Assembly (NCBI RefSeq): GCF_020906515.1
Contig: NC_085850.1
Location: forward strand, 1,550,001-1,614,000
Reading direction: 5' to 3'
DNA length: 64,000 nt
Source of the DNA: Vanrija pseudolonga
Lineage: Eukaryota; Basidiomycota; Tremellomycetes; Trichosporonales; Trichosporonaceae
A model generated the notes under the pieces. It was not told the origin of the DNA. It saw only the letters and a program-made list of their open reading frames with translations, and did no database searches. The translations under genes were made by a program, and so were the position numbers. Below, one piece after another: positions 52,195 through 63,098 of the stretch. How positions within the stretch are numbered: position 1 is the first letter of the stretch; the number at the start of each line of letters is the position of its first letter.

Positions 52195-54608
52195 TTAAGC
52201 GCTGGGCTGCGGATAGCGGCGGGCGCCGCTCGCGCCTCTGGACAGCTCTTTGAGCTGGTAAAAGGTATAGCTTGTGGCAATATAGAGCAAGCACGTGAGC
52301 TGGGCAACAGCCAGTGGGGTATACCGTGTGGAGTATAGGGCGGGTTTCGCGTGTGTGGTAGCATGCGGCGTGTTGAGCGCGATCGAGCTCCGGCTGCGTT
52401 GGCGGCGCGGCTGCTGCGGTACGCGCAGGGTATTGGGGCCAGCGGCGCCGAGGCGCGCGGCAATGTTCGAAATGTTGGGTGTGTCCGTGGGGAAGTGCGG
52501 TGGGAGCGTGGGGCTCGTGACGGTGACAGGTGGGACTTGTGCAGCCTGCTGCTGGCCGGCTCTGCGGATACCGCGCCAGTCGTTCCACGGGAGATCCCAG
52601 GATGGAGATTCCAGCTTGGATGGGAGCGAGGCGGGACGAGGTCGCGGAGGCGGCCACGGCTCTTGCGTAGTCACCAGGTTGGGGAAGACTGATGCGAGGA
52701 AGAAGGCCAGCCGCGCCGGCATGGCCTTGTTGGACCCCGTAATCTGCCGCGCGGCAATGGAGACAGTGTACGGGACGCCGGCGTCGTAGTCACTATCCAT
52801 CATCGGGGACGGGGCATACAAGGTTGCCGAGGTAGGAGAGCCAACCAGACTGGGCTCCATCGGCGGATTGTGGTTCTGGAAGTAAGTGGTCGAGTGGGTC
52901 CACGTCTGCGGGGAGAGGGAGGAGGAGCGATGATGAGCCTTGCTGCTGCCCATCCGCGGCTGCCTCGTCGCCAGCCGCCCGTGGCGGGCGGCGTCGGACA
53001 AGGCCCTCGAGGTCGTCAAACTCGAGCTCGGACGAAGACCGAGCTCCTGCCTCTCCCCATTGCCAAAACCCGAGCTCTTTGTGCTCGCTGTGGCGCTGCC
53101 AAGTAACGCTGTGGGGTCAAACCATGCGGAAGCAGACATATAGGTGGTGCGTGCGTTGGCTTCCGGCCCCGAGGTCCACATGGGTTCTAGAATGTCAGTG
53201 CGGGAGGGGGGAACGTCAGGGGTCCCAGGGGGCCCTGCAAAGAAAAAAAACTCACCACTTTCGACCGGCTCGGCCTCGGCGTCTTCATCGCATGCGTCGA
53301 TGGCACGGGGCGGCGGGCGGCCGTTGTATTGTCTGTACCGCTGTTTTGGTCTGGGCGGTGTTGGCGACATAGCAGGCTCCTCGGGCGTCGGCGTCTCCAT
53401 TATCGAGGTCGTCTTGTGCGTCCCTGTTCCTTCGCTCGAAGCAGTCGATACATGGCGCCACTGGCGCGTGGTCCCACGAGGGTCCATTCCGTTCCTTTCA
53501 CAGTAGGACAGGTAGTTTTGCGTCAGCTCTGTTGACGAGCGCCGCACCGACTGCCCAAGCAGCCGGGAGAGGGTGACGTCGATGGCGGTGTGACGCTGGG
53601 ACGCGTCGAGTGTACCGCCTTCGTCGAGCGGCAAGGGGTCGGCAGAGTGCCGGGCCGTCGACGCACCACTCTCCTTGATGTAGACCGATTCGGCGCGGTA
53701 CAGAGACTCGCCGCGCTGGTGGCTGAAGCTCAGCCGCGACATTCTCGCCGACACAGAGTGCCTCCTGTCGTCGATCGGCGGTGGGCTCCTGTCCAAATCA
53801 CGCAGATGGTCTAGTTCATTAAGTGACGATGGGCGCCCATTGCCTCCAGGGAGAGACCGAGACAGCCGCGAGCTAGGATCGTTAGTCGGCCCGACCATAG
53901 GGGCCAGCACTCACCTGGAGGATGAGATCGAAGCACGGTTCGCTAGGCTCAGCGGGCGGAGGCCGCGCGTCGATGATGTCGACGACTGCGGGCTGAAGAC
54001 CTCTGACGAGCTCGAGCTAAGAGCGGGGTCGCTGGCCGAGGCGCGCTTGTACACCTGGCGCTGGACGCGCGCGGCGCGCACATGCGCTCCGGCGGCCAGC
54101 GCCTCGTCGAGCGGCTGGGCGGCAGTCGTCGAGTGGAGGTGGGGGAACGCGCGGACGTGGTCGGCAGAGAAGGACGACGTCGAGTGGTGTGTGCGCACCC
54201 CCGACGACGCGGTAAATAAAGGCTTGAGGGGGTCGGTGGTGGTCTCTGCAATCTCGTCGGATGGAGGAGGAGGAGATGGCGAGGCCACGGATATTGGCGT
54301 TGGAGGGCCACGCAGCGACGCCTTGGACTTCTTGCGGATGACGAGTGGCCGGAAGTCAAAGGCGGCCGCCGCAGCGAGCGGCTGGTAGATTGTGTGCCGG
54401 TCTGGCGAGGTGGGTGAGGTGGGTGGCGGAGAGAGAGGCGGCGAGAGGGGGGTGGAGGAGGGGGAGGGGGAGAGGGGTGAAGGCGAGGCTATCGCCGTTG
54501 GCGTCGTGTCGAGAGTGATGTCGTTGTTGATGATGGGATTGCTGTCAAAAGAGTAGCTGCTGCTTGGCAGCACGGGCACCGAGCGGTGTCGGTGCTGTGC
54601 TACCATAC

Positions 54609-54646
<38 letters not shown>

Positions 54647-54648
54647 AT
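52195..54648 (-). CDS. Disordered protein with polyQ start and C-terminal membrane segment
   Basis: Exons 54648-53915, 53872-53256 and 53186-52195 close in phase to 780 aa. The protein begins with a methionine and a run of Q, then Ser/Pro-rich disorder (SPSPSSTPLSPPLSPPP), a basic patch VIRKKSKASLRG, and long low-complexity polar sequence. A more conserved-looking part is IDVTLSRLLGQSVRRSSTEL then TQNYLSYCERNGMDP. Near the C terminus are AMPARLAFFLASVFPNLV and one hydrophobic helix (TPLAVAQLTCLLYIATSYTF), leaving a short basic tail, so it may be tail-anchored. The second intron (69 nt) is a multiple of three and can be missed. Function unknown. The 3' end is tail to tail with the M24 gene, only 55 bp apart. 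Confidence 0.72.
54607..54648 (-). repeat. CAG repeat encoding polyglutamine
   Basis: About twelve CAG/CAA codons directly after the start codon of the minus-strand gene; the length is likely to vary between isolates. Confidence 0.9.
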
Positions 54649-55364
54649 CGTGTGTTGCTTGTGCTGGATTGGCGCTAGTGTCTCGGCCCAAGAAGGGTGC
54701 TCCTGCTGGCGGCTGGCTGATTCAATCGGCAGCTGGCCGCAGCCGACATTTCGATCCGGCGCTGGGGGGGCGCGCGCTGATCTGCGTGTGTGGGCGGCGG
54801 GCGATGGACAGGGGACGGGCGTGTGTGTGTGTCAACAAGTGGTGGTGGTGTGAAGAGTGTGTATGTCAATGTCGACGTCGTTTGACCTAACAAGCGAGGA
54901 GGGCAAGCATGGTGTGGTGTGGTGTGGTGCTTGTTGTTTGTCCTGCCTGCCTGCCTGTCTGCCTGGTGGTAAACTCCGCCGCCGTTCGACCTGACTTGCC
55001 TGACCTGACAAGCCAGGCACGCCCTGGCGGATTACTGGGCCGACGACCAAGTTGCCCCCCTTAACCGGCCATCACCCACCCGTCCTCTCTGCCTTGCCTT
55101 TGCCTTGCCTCCGACGGGTGTCCTGATCGTCCTGAATTGTCACTCTGCTGACATGAAAATACAATGCCACCAGTCACGCCGCTCAAACGTCAACAACAAC
55201 AATAACAAACCTGTAAACCTAATCCGGCCCGCCGGCCAGATTCACTTAGACGGCTACAGGGGCTTTTACATCAACCACTACAAAAGGCACGATGGCCAGA
55301 GACGCACGAGGACCACGACACGGAGCATCCCAAAAACCAACTGCCCAAGACTCGATCGTCTCTA
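54649..55364. other. Intergenic with simple repeats
   Basis: Promoter of the polyQ gene and 3' flank of SCC3, both on the minus strand. GT-rich runs occur near 54821-54832 and 54911-54930, and CCTG repeats at 54942-54966. No gene seen. Confidence 0.55.
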
Positions 55365-58300
55365 CTAATACTTGTTGACAGTCTTCCTCTTCTTGGCAGT
55401 AGGCTCGATGGACACGCTTCGGTCGCGGGCGGCAGCGGCGGCGGCGGCGGCACCCGCAGGCGACGACGCAAACGCCAGGTCGATCTCGGCGTCAAAGTTT
55501 CCGTCCTCGCCAGGCTCAAAGTCGAGCATGATAGACTCGTCTTCGAGCGGCCGCTTCTGGCTCGAAGCAGGCTGAGAAGAAGGCGTTGGTGTGGCACCAA
55601 ACTCCTCGACCTCATCGACGTCCTCTGGCGGTTGGTCGGCACTCGCCTCGATGTCGTCCTCGTCGGCGCCCGCGTCACCATCCACCTCAGCGTCGCCATT
55701 GGCCTCTTCCTCTTCCTCCTCTTCGTCCTCGTCTTCGATGATCGCCGCACTCTTTCGCGGCTGAGAGGGGACGGTCTTCGCCGGCTGCACCTTGAGGACA
55801 GTGTCCTTGCCGGCGGCAGCAACAAGTCGCTTCTCGTAGGCCTTGTACGATCCCGATGCCCGAGTTTGAACTGCCGCACCGGACGCGTCCACAACGCTCT
55901 CAAGGTGAGCGCGAATGCGGAGGGCATCACGGCCCGCAATCGGTCCAAGAAGGAGCGCCAGAGGGCGGAAGAAGGCGTACAGCTGGCCCCGTTTGGCGTT
56001 GATCCAAGCTTTGGCCTCTTTGCTCTCCTTCTGGGCCTGCTGCTTGACCAGCACACTGATCTTGCGCATAACCCAGTCGATAGCATTGATGTGCAGGTCG
56101 TACACATCGCCAGGGTGGATCTGCTTCAGAACCGTGAAGTGCGTGCCATGTACAACGAATGCCGAAGCTGCGAAGCGTGCCAATGCAACGGTCGCCTCGG
56201 GGTCGTGGTCGTCACTGTCCAGGAACACATTAAATGACTGCCAATGTTAGCTAGCCCCAAGCGTGACGGTTCCAGCCAGCCACTCACGTTCTGGAGTGCC
56301 TCTCCGATCACATGCTGCACTGTGGTAGCGTCACGGTTGTAGATGCCTTCGTTACGCAGGGAATCGGCCAAGGTCCGGACGAGCGAATCGTAGGCGTCAC
56401 CGAATCGGCCGTAGTGAGCCAGGGGCTCCTTGGCCTGCTCAATGTCCATAACACCAACACGGATGGCACCGACGAATGCCGCCACCAACTGCAAGAACGT
56501 GTAGTCGCGTTGGGCACTCTCAATGCTGTCTTCGTCCTCATCGTCCTGCTCGGCATCGTCAAGGTCGGATACGTATCGGTCGACCGCAGCCGAGAAGGCA
56601 CCGCCAAGTTTGTGTTGTTTGTCGGTAGCCATCTCGAGGACGATCGAGGGCGGCGGGTTGCGTGCCTTGCAAAACAAGATATGGAGGTTGATGAAGGCGA
56701 TGAAGGCCTGCCATGTCAGTTGATGCGCGTTACTCATGCTACTCACCTCCCGGCGGACCGTGTCAGCTGCATTGGTTCGGTCTCGAACACCAAAACGCTC
56801 AAACAACTCCAAAGCGGCGTCGCGCCGCTCATTGAACGAATCAATGGCGGCTTCGTCGTTGGCCTCTGAGTTTGAAAGGCGACGGCCGAGCCAAGCAATA
56901 TGAGAGAAGATGATGCGCAGGGCGTGCTCGACCATCTGAGATCCGTCAGTGCCTGTCAATCGCTCCACTACAGGCCAGTCACTAACCTTTGCCTCCTCCC
57001 TGAAGCCCAGGCCGCCTCGACCAGCGAACGCATTGACAATGGTCCAGCCGCTACTTTGGCCGCCTTCCTCGTCCTCCATGACGGTGACGATATCGCGGGC
57101 AGTCGAGACAAGGTGGATACGAAGCAGGATAGCCTCCAAGGCTGTGAGCTTGTCCTCGTCGATCGACATGGCAGAGACGTCCTCGCCGTCGACGGCGTCC
57201 CGGAGGCTGGAGAAGAGAGCCTCCTCCAGCTCGGTCGTCTTTCGCGCGTTGACCGCCGCCATCGACGTATTGTCGTTGAGAGCCTTGATGGCTGCAATCG
57301 CCGCCGACTGGACTGCAGCGTCCGTGTGCTGCAGGAACTGCTTTGTGATATCGTCCCAGAGCGACTCGTACGCCGCTCCTTTACGGAGATCGAGGTACAT
57401 GGACAGGTTCATGTGTTGAGGGATCGCCAAGACGCCGACGATACGCTTGACCTCGGCCTGGTGTTTGGCGAACAGGCGCGGAAGCACCTTGATGAGGGCC
57501 TTGGTCTTCTCATCCTCGTCTTCGTCCTGCATGTCAACATACTGAGCACAGGCACGGAACTCACCTCGTAGTCTGTAATGACGGTGACCAAGACCTCGAG
57601 CAAAAAGTCTTCCTCCTCCTCGGTGAGGAGCCAGATGTCCTCGTCCGAGGTCGAGTGGTCAAGTAAGAGGTACGGGACGAGCTCCTGCCAGCGCTGGACG
57701 AGCTCAATGCGGCCGAGCAGAGCCTCGGCGGCCGCAGCGGCACGCGTTGTGGCCGAACCCGAGGCAGCAGCGAGAGGGGCAACTTGCTTGGAGGAGCTAG
57801 CCTCTTCGCTGGGCTCATTGAGCGACTTGGAAGTCTCGACCAAGAGCGACGCGAGTGCCTTCCACTCAAAGCGTTGCTTCATCTCGTCGGTGTCGGCGGT
57901 GCCGGCACGCTTCCTCTGAGCAGCCCGGAGGTTGCCAAACTCGGTGAGTAGAACCTCGACGCGGTCCTCCCACAGGCCGCGAACAAAGCCAGCGGCGGCC
58001 TTGCGAACGCGGGGCTGCTCGTCGAAAATCAGGCGCGTGACCTTTTCCCGCTGCTCCTCGTCCTCGTCTTGCAAGGCGCCGGTGCGGTCAATGGCGGTAA
58101 TCACGTTGACGGCATTGACGCGGACAGGGGTCTCGACGTCGCGTGACGCCATCTGGATAAGGCGTGGGGCGATGCGGAGCGTGAAGGAACCGACATTGTT
58201 GGCCGTCGAGGGGTTGGAGAAAAGGCCTGCCAGCGCCTTGACCGTCTCGAGACGGGCATTGCCGTCTGGGTCGTTCGACCCGCGGACAAAGTAGTTGAGG

Positions 58301-59571
58301 TACGACGTCGAGACGTACTTTTCGCCGTACGTCTTGACCCAGACGCCGAGTTCACGAATGCAGTCTGTGCGGATGGCCGGGTCGGCGTCGCGAACACGGT
58401 GCACAAACATGCTTGCGGATGTCAGCCAACCTGCGAAGCCTCATCATACACGCCACTTACACGTCAAAGATTTCCGTCATGTACTCTTCCAGACGCGTCT
58501 TGCGCTCGTGTGCCTCCTTGACCTTCTCCTCGGCTTCCTTTAGGCGCTTCTTGCCAGCGGCGCCAGAGCCACCCTTCTTAGCCTCCGCCTCGCGCTGGCG
58601 CTGCTTGATGCTGAGCTCGTTGCTGGCCGTGGCCGCGGCGTCGCAGAGAGCCGAGTTGATCTTGAGGGTGATAAACGTCGCCGTGTGACGGATGGGGCGG
58701 AGTGGCGACGAGGCCATCGAGTGAAGCCAAGTCAGCAACAGGGGAATAAGGGGGAGCGAGTGCTTGGTTGTTTCGGCGTCGTCAAACAGGTGCGGTGTAA
58801 GGAAGAGCGTTGCGACAAGGTGTGAAATGACGGCTGACAGGTTGGTCTTGAACGACCTGAGCGACTTGACGCGCGAGATGAGAGGGTACGTCGCGGGGTT
58901 GGTCTAGCGCGAGTGTGAGCGGCCGGATCAACAAGTGACTCACGTTGACGCTCTCATCCTGGATACGCTCAATCACGTCGACGACACCGTCCTGGTCCAT
59001 CGCCTCGTCTTCGTCGACGTCGGCGCCGAACCCGCTGGCGCGGATGAACAGGAGTACAAGCTCCTGTACCGCTGCCTTCTCGGCGTCGGCGTCACCTGCT
59101 GAGCCTTGGTAGGTGTGAACCCAGTCCTCGACGAGGGGCTGGATCGCGACATCCGGCTGAAGGAGCGCGTCTGAGCGTGTCAGCGCGTGTTTATTCGCCC
59201 CTTGAGCTCGTTTCACTTACTGAACAAGGGAGAATCCGTCTTGAAGCCCTCGACGACCTCTGCATCAGTCGCGGGGACGATGGCGGCCGCCTTCTTCGGC
59301 TTGTTGACTTTAGCTTTAGGCTCTTTGGGCTTGCCGTTCGCCTTGCGCTTTCCACGCTTGGGCGGCTCGTCGTCGCTGGCCTCGGACTGAAGTCAGCGCG
59401 GGTCTCTCGGCGCCAGCTCACCTCATCGTCGTCGTCGCGACGGTTGCCCCCTGTCGCATTAGCGCCCGAGCCGCCTGCCCACCTACCAGTGACGGGTTCG
59501 AATCGCTCGGGCTGCTTGCGCTGCCGTGACCCACGCCGGGGCTCGTCACCGTTTGTCTCGGCGACGGACAT
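55365..59571 (-). CDS. SCC3: Cohesin subunit Scc3 (STAG/Irr1/Psc3)
   Basis: Core cohesin subunit needed for sister-chromatid cohesion, nuclear. Ten exons: 59571-59487, 59450-59422, 59386-59221, 59170-58944, 58903-58461, 58411-57565, 57526-56987, 56935-56747, 56707-56288 and 56237-55365. They close in phase to 1272 aa; introns are 28-51 nt by count, mostly 35-51. Residues 1-90 are charged and basic (GKRKANGKPKEPKAKVNK). The STAG region begins near 94 (DVAIQPLVEDWVHTYQ, AVQELVLLFIRASGFG). The stromalin conservative domain lies at about 317-400: FVHRVRDADPAIRTDCIREL, GVWVKTYGEKYVSTSYLNYF, RGSNDPDGNARLETVKALAG. HEAT-like helices follow. The C terminus is acidic with an Ala run and ends KKRKTVNKY. 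It is head to head with the RG-rich gene. Confidence 0.93.
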
Positions 59572-59909
59572 TGTGGATGGTTGTGATTGTTGTTGTATGA
59601 CGGGGGAGGAAAAGCAACAACAACGGGTTGGGTTGCGGGGGGAGGAGGGGAGGAAGGCGCGGCGGCGGCATGGCGGGCGGGTGGTGGTGGGGGGGCGTAA
59701 CAATGGCCACCCAGTAGCGGGCACTCTGCACCCGCAGTAAGGTTGACTGGACGCGTCGAGGCAACGCGTTTGTTACGTAACCATTTCAAAACAAAAACAA
59801 ATGGCCCTGTGCGCGTGTGGTTTGGGCAGCCGGATTCTGATGCCATCACTGTGAGGCATGTGAGGTTCAGTGACGTTCAACCAACCTCGGCCACACCGAC
59901 CCATCTCAC
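59572..59909. promoter_or_regulatory. Bidirectional promoter, SCC3 / RG-rich protein
   Basis: 338 bp between start codons on opposite strands, containing GGGGA-rich and GGTGGTGG stretches (59638-59695). Shared control is inferred from spacing only. Confidence 0.55.
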
Positions 59910-61420
59910 ATGTCTGTCAGAGGCAGAGGCAGAGGTAGAGGGCGAGGACGAGGGAAGGGACATAGCCAGCCCTCCCAGTCCCAGCTCACGCCGTCGCCGC
60001 ATCAAGCCTCATCATCGCTCCTCGCCTCGGCCCCCTTGCCGCCCCGATACGCCATCACCGCGGCCTTTGCGACCTCGCACGCGCCGACCAAGGCCGAGCT
60101 GCACGCGGCTTACGTCGCAGGAAGCGAGGTCGTCTCCGACGCCGCTGAGACGGCACATGCGCCGCTGGTACCGCTACCGTCGCGCCGGCTCCTCTGCGAC
60201 GCATTGCAGCGGGAACCGCACGCCGAGAGCAGCACTGCTGCGCTGTGGCGTACCGCAGGGCTCAGCTATCCTTGTCTCTGTACGTCGCTCGTCCTACACC
60301 GCTGACGCAAGGCACCCTGCCACCTCTCTTGCATGCGTGCAGCCCCCGATTCCCTGCACCTGTCAGGCTTGCGGCTCTCGAGCCGCAGGCGGCTGACCTC
60401 ACCCCGCGGCTAGGCGACGACCTGCTCCCGTGGTCCACAACTGCCTTTGGCGAGCTCGACCTCGACGCGACCTTGAACGACCTGCAAGAGTTCGAATATC
60501 TCTGGCCCCGCGTGCCGCCATGGCCCTCGGAAAAGGGCAAGGAGCGGGAGCCACAACTGCTGCCCCCGGCGCTTGCTCTCGCTCCGCCGTCGTCAGCGGT
60601 CCTCCCCGACACCGACACCGACACCGACAGCCACCCCGCCCCGCCACTACCCCCGCGCGTGCGGCAGGCGTGGTGGCGCAAGCAGATCGAGCGCGATGGG
60701 GGGTACGGGCACCTCCTACCCCTCTTCAAACAGCAGGTCTGGCCTTCACACCCTGGGCCTCGCCCTCGGCGCCGGCACACCACCTCGGACGCGTTCCGCA
60801 CGCCACGTAACCTCGCGGCCTTGTCGCACCCATTCCACCCCGCCCTGGGCCACTTCACCGCCGCCGCGCGGTGCAGGGTGTACTGGCTCGTGCCGGTCCA
60901 CGGGCCGGTCGTGATCCCGTCCCTCGAGGACGTGGTGGCTGATGCCTCCGCCAAGGCGTGGACGAGCGCTGGCGTGCTGGGCGACGTCGAGGCAGTGGAG
61001 ACGAAACGCCGCCCCGCCACGCTCCGCTGGACGCCGGCGCTCCTCCGCGCGTTCGTCGCCGCCTTCGAGGCGCTCCAGCACGACGCGGCGCGGCCCTACG
61101 GCGCGCTCCATCTCGCGCTGTCTGGCCCCAAGCCAGACCCGTACCTCGCGCTCGCGCCGCCGCCGCCACTGCTGTCCCACCTCCATGTTCCCGACGGCGA
61201 GACGGCACTCCGCGTGCCAGTTCGCCCAGAAGCCGGCGACCATATCCGGATATACTGCGACAGTGGCCGCGCGATGAGCTTTCGCACCTGGCTCCACTGG
61301 TGGGAGGTGGGCGCCGACGGGCCGTGGGACGGCGCTGCGGTGCCCACTTCGCTCCGCCCGTTCGCGTTCGCCCGCCTCACTCTCGTCGGGCCGCGCGGCG
61401 AGGCGCTCATGGTGGTGTAG
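59910..61420 (+). CDS. RG-repeat N-terminal protein, unknown
   Basis: Exon 1 (59910-60279) and exon 2 (60312-61420) join in phase across a 32-nt intron (GTACGT to GCAAG, with GCTGAC just before) to 492 aa. The start MSVRGRGRGRGRGRGKG is an RG box typical of RNA-binding or arginine-methylated proteins. After a Pro/Ser linker come ordered stretches: APTKAELHAAYVAGSEVV, GELDLDATLNDLQEFEYLW, VRQAWWRKQIERDGGYGHLL, CRVYWLVPVHGPVVIPSLED, and a C-terminal MSFRTWLHWWEVG then FARLTLVGPRGEALMVV. Not a family I recognise. Without the 32-nt intron exon 1 stops at 60305, and exon 2 would need a non-ATG start. Confidence 0.7.
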
Positions 61421-61883
61421 TAGAACAAACCACATCAGAATCATTGTCGGTAGCACATGCCTGTGCAGCTCATGTTGTACACTCTTGACCATACATTTAT
61501 GCATTTACACGCCCAAGGGCACGACAAGGACAGCACGCGTATCAGAGCGGTGTGATGACGGGGCCCCTTCATGTCAGCACTAGCTGCCTCCCCAAGGAGC
61601 GACTCTGCACCCATTCAAGCAGCAGCGACTCTATCGCGAACAGAATACATATGCATTCACACTAGTATGGCGAGGTACAGTGACTTGCCATTGGAGATCA
61701 TGGGACGGACAGCGTGGGGATGGAGTGGATAGTGCGAGGAGGACAGTGAGGCTCGTATAATGCCGTGACGGATGGTCCGTTTGCTAGTACAGAGTGACAA
61801 CGATGCAGGCGGGGGGAGGGTGGGGGGGTGGGTCGTGTGGTCGCGGTGATCGCGGGAGGGTAGAGGCCAGGCCGCGTAGGCGG
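61421..61883. other. Convergent 3' region
   Basis: Between the 3' ends of the RG-rich gene (+) and RAD6 (-); both terminators are expected here. A G-rich tract lies near 61810-61835. No gene seen. Confidence 0.6.
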
Positions 61884-62589
61884 CTACGCCGGGATGGGCG
61901 CGGCGGGCCGAGCGTCCTCCTCGGTGGGCGTGGCCGCGGCGGCCTGAGCGACGAGCTCCTCCTCGTCTACCCAAGACTGCTCGACGGTAATCTGTTGTCA
62001 GCGAAAGCTCCACGCAACAAAAGCTCACCTTGACGCGACGCTCATACTCTTGCTTGTTGTCCTTGAACAGGGTCGCTGCCTCGACGTTGGCGGGACTGGA
62101 GGGGTCAGCAATTGCCACCTGCACGTAGTAACCCACCTGCTGGGGTTGGGGTCGTTGAGCAGACTCTGCACCGAGGTCAGGATGGCAGCGACGTCGTACG
62201 TCGGGCTCCAGCGGTTCTGCAGGATGTCGAGACACAGCTCGCCATTGTTGTAGATGTTGGGGTGGAACATGCGCGACACGAAGCGCACCGTCGGCGGCTT
62301 GTTGGGGTACGCGTCCGTGAAGGTGAGCGTGAGGCGGAACGACCCGTCCTCGAACGGCGTGTCGGCTAGGGCGAGCGTTAGCGCTCTCGCTCCGTCGTCG
62401 CACACCCTTCCGGCGAGACTCACGCGGGCCAAAGATGACCGCGTTCCAGATCATGATGTTGTCATGGCATGGCGAGCCCGACACACCCTCGGGAGCCTCG
62501 GTCGCGAGGCGCTTGAAGTCACGAATCAATCGCCTCTTCGCTGCGGTAGACTGGAAGTGAGCGCGCGCCGTGGAGGGCTGGCTTACCAT
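61884..62589 (-). CDS. RAD6: Ubiquitin-conjugating enzyme E2 Rad6/Ubc2
   Basis: E2 enzyme of post-replication repair, histone H2B monoubiquitination and N-degron turnover. Five coding exons, 62589-62587, 62550-62424, 62365-62137, 62095-62029 and 61991-61884, close in phase to 177 aa. The first coding exon is just the ATG, followed by a 36-nt intron; splicing then gives [20 protein letters not shown], the conserved Rad6 start. Key features: [12 protein letters not shown], the HPN triad (78-80), [14 protein letters not shown] with catalytic Cys88 at the same number as yeast Rad6, [17 protein letters not shown], and [13 protein letters not shown]. The tail is [13 protein letters not shown] followed by an Ala/Pro end, with only a modest acidic character. 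The other introns are 58, 41 and 37 nt. Reading through intron 1 would insert 12 residues not found in the family. Confidence 0.95.
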
Positions 62590-63098
62590 GGTTGGTAGGT
62601 ATCAGTTAGTCACGCGAGGTGGGGAGGGTGGTGGCGAGTTGAGTGTTGGTATGTGTTGGTGGTATGGGTGAGACAACGACGCGGCAGTCTACAAGCGTGG
62701 TGACGGTGCAGGTCTCGCTATGTGTGAGAGAGTGGGAGAAACAATGAAGAGAGAGTTGATTGTTACAAGTGAGAGAGGAACGGGAAGCAAGCGACGACGA
62801 CGACCACGGCGAGAGCAAGTGCGCCGTGCTGCGTGCTGCGTGCACTAAACCAGCCAGCCAGCTTAGCCCCGTATCTCACGGAGTCACGGGCAAGGCGGGC
62901 ACCAACGGGATCAATTCCGGGGGGGTCAGCCATTGCGCCACCCAGCCTCCCTCCACCTTCATGCTCCACTCGACCCATGACGACCGTGGCGGTCCTCGTC
63001 GCGAGCCTAACGCTTACCGCAATGCAATCACCGATGCAATCAACCTATGTATATAATATGCACATGATAAAAATGAATGCTACTACTCCTCAAAGGCT
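62590..63098. other. Intergenic, no gene seen
   Basis: Promoter of RAD6 (next to 62590) and 3' flank of the cation transporter gene, both on the minus strand. A CGACGACGACGACC run lies near 62793. Short frames are not credible. Confidence 0.6.
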
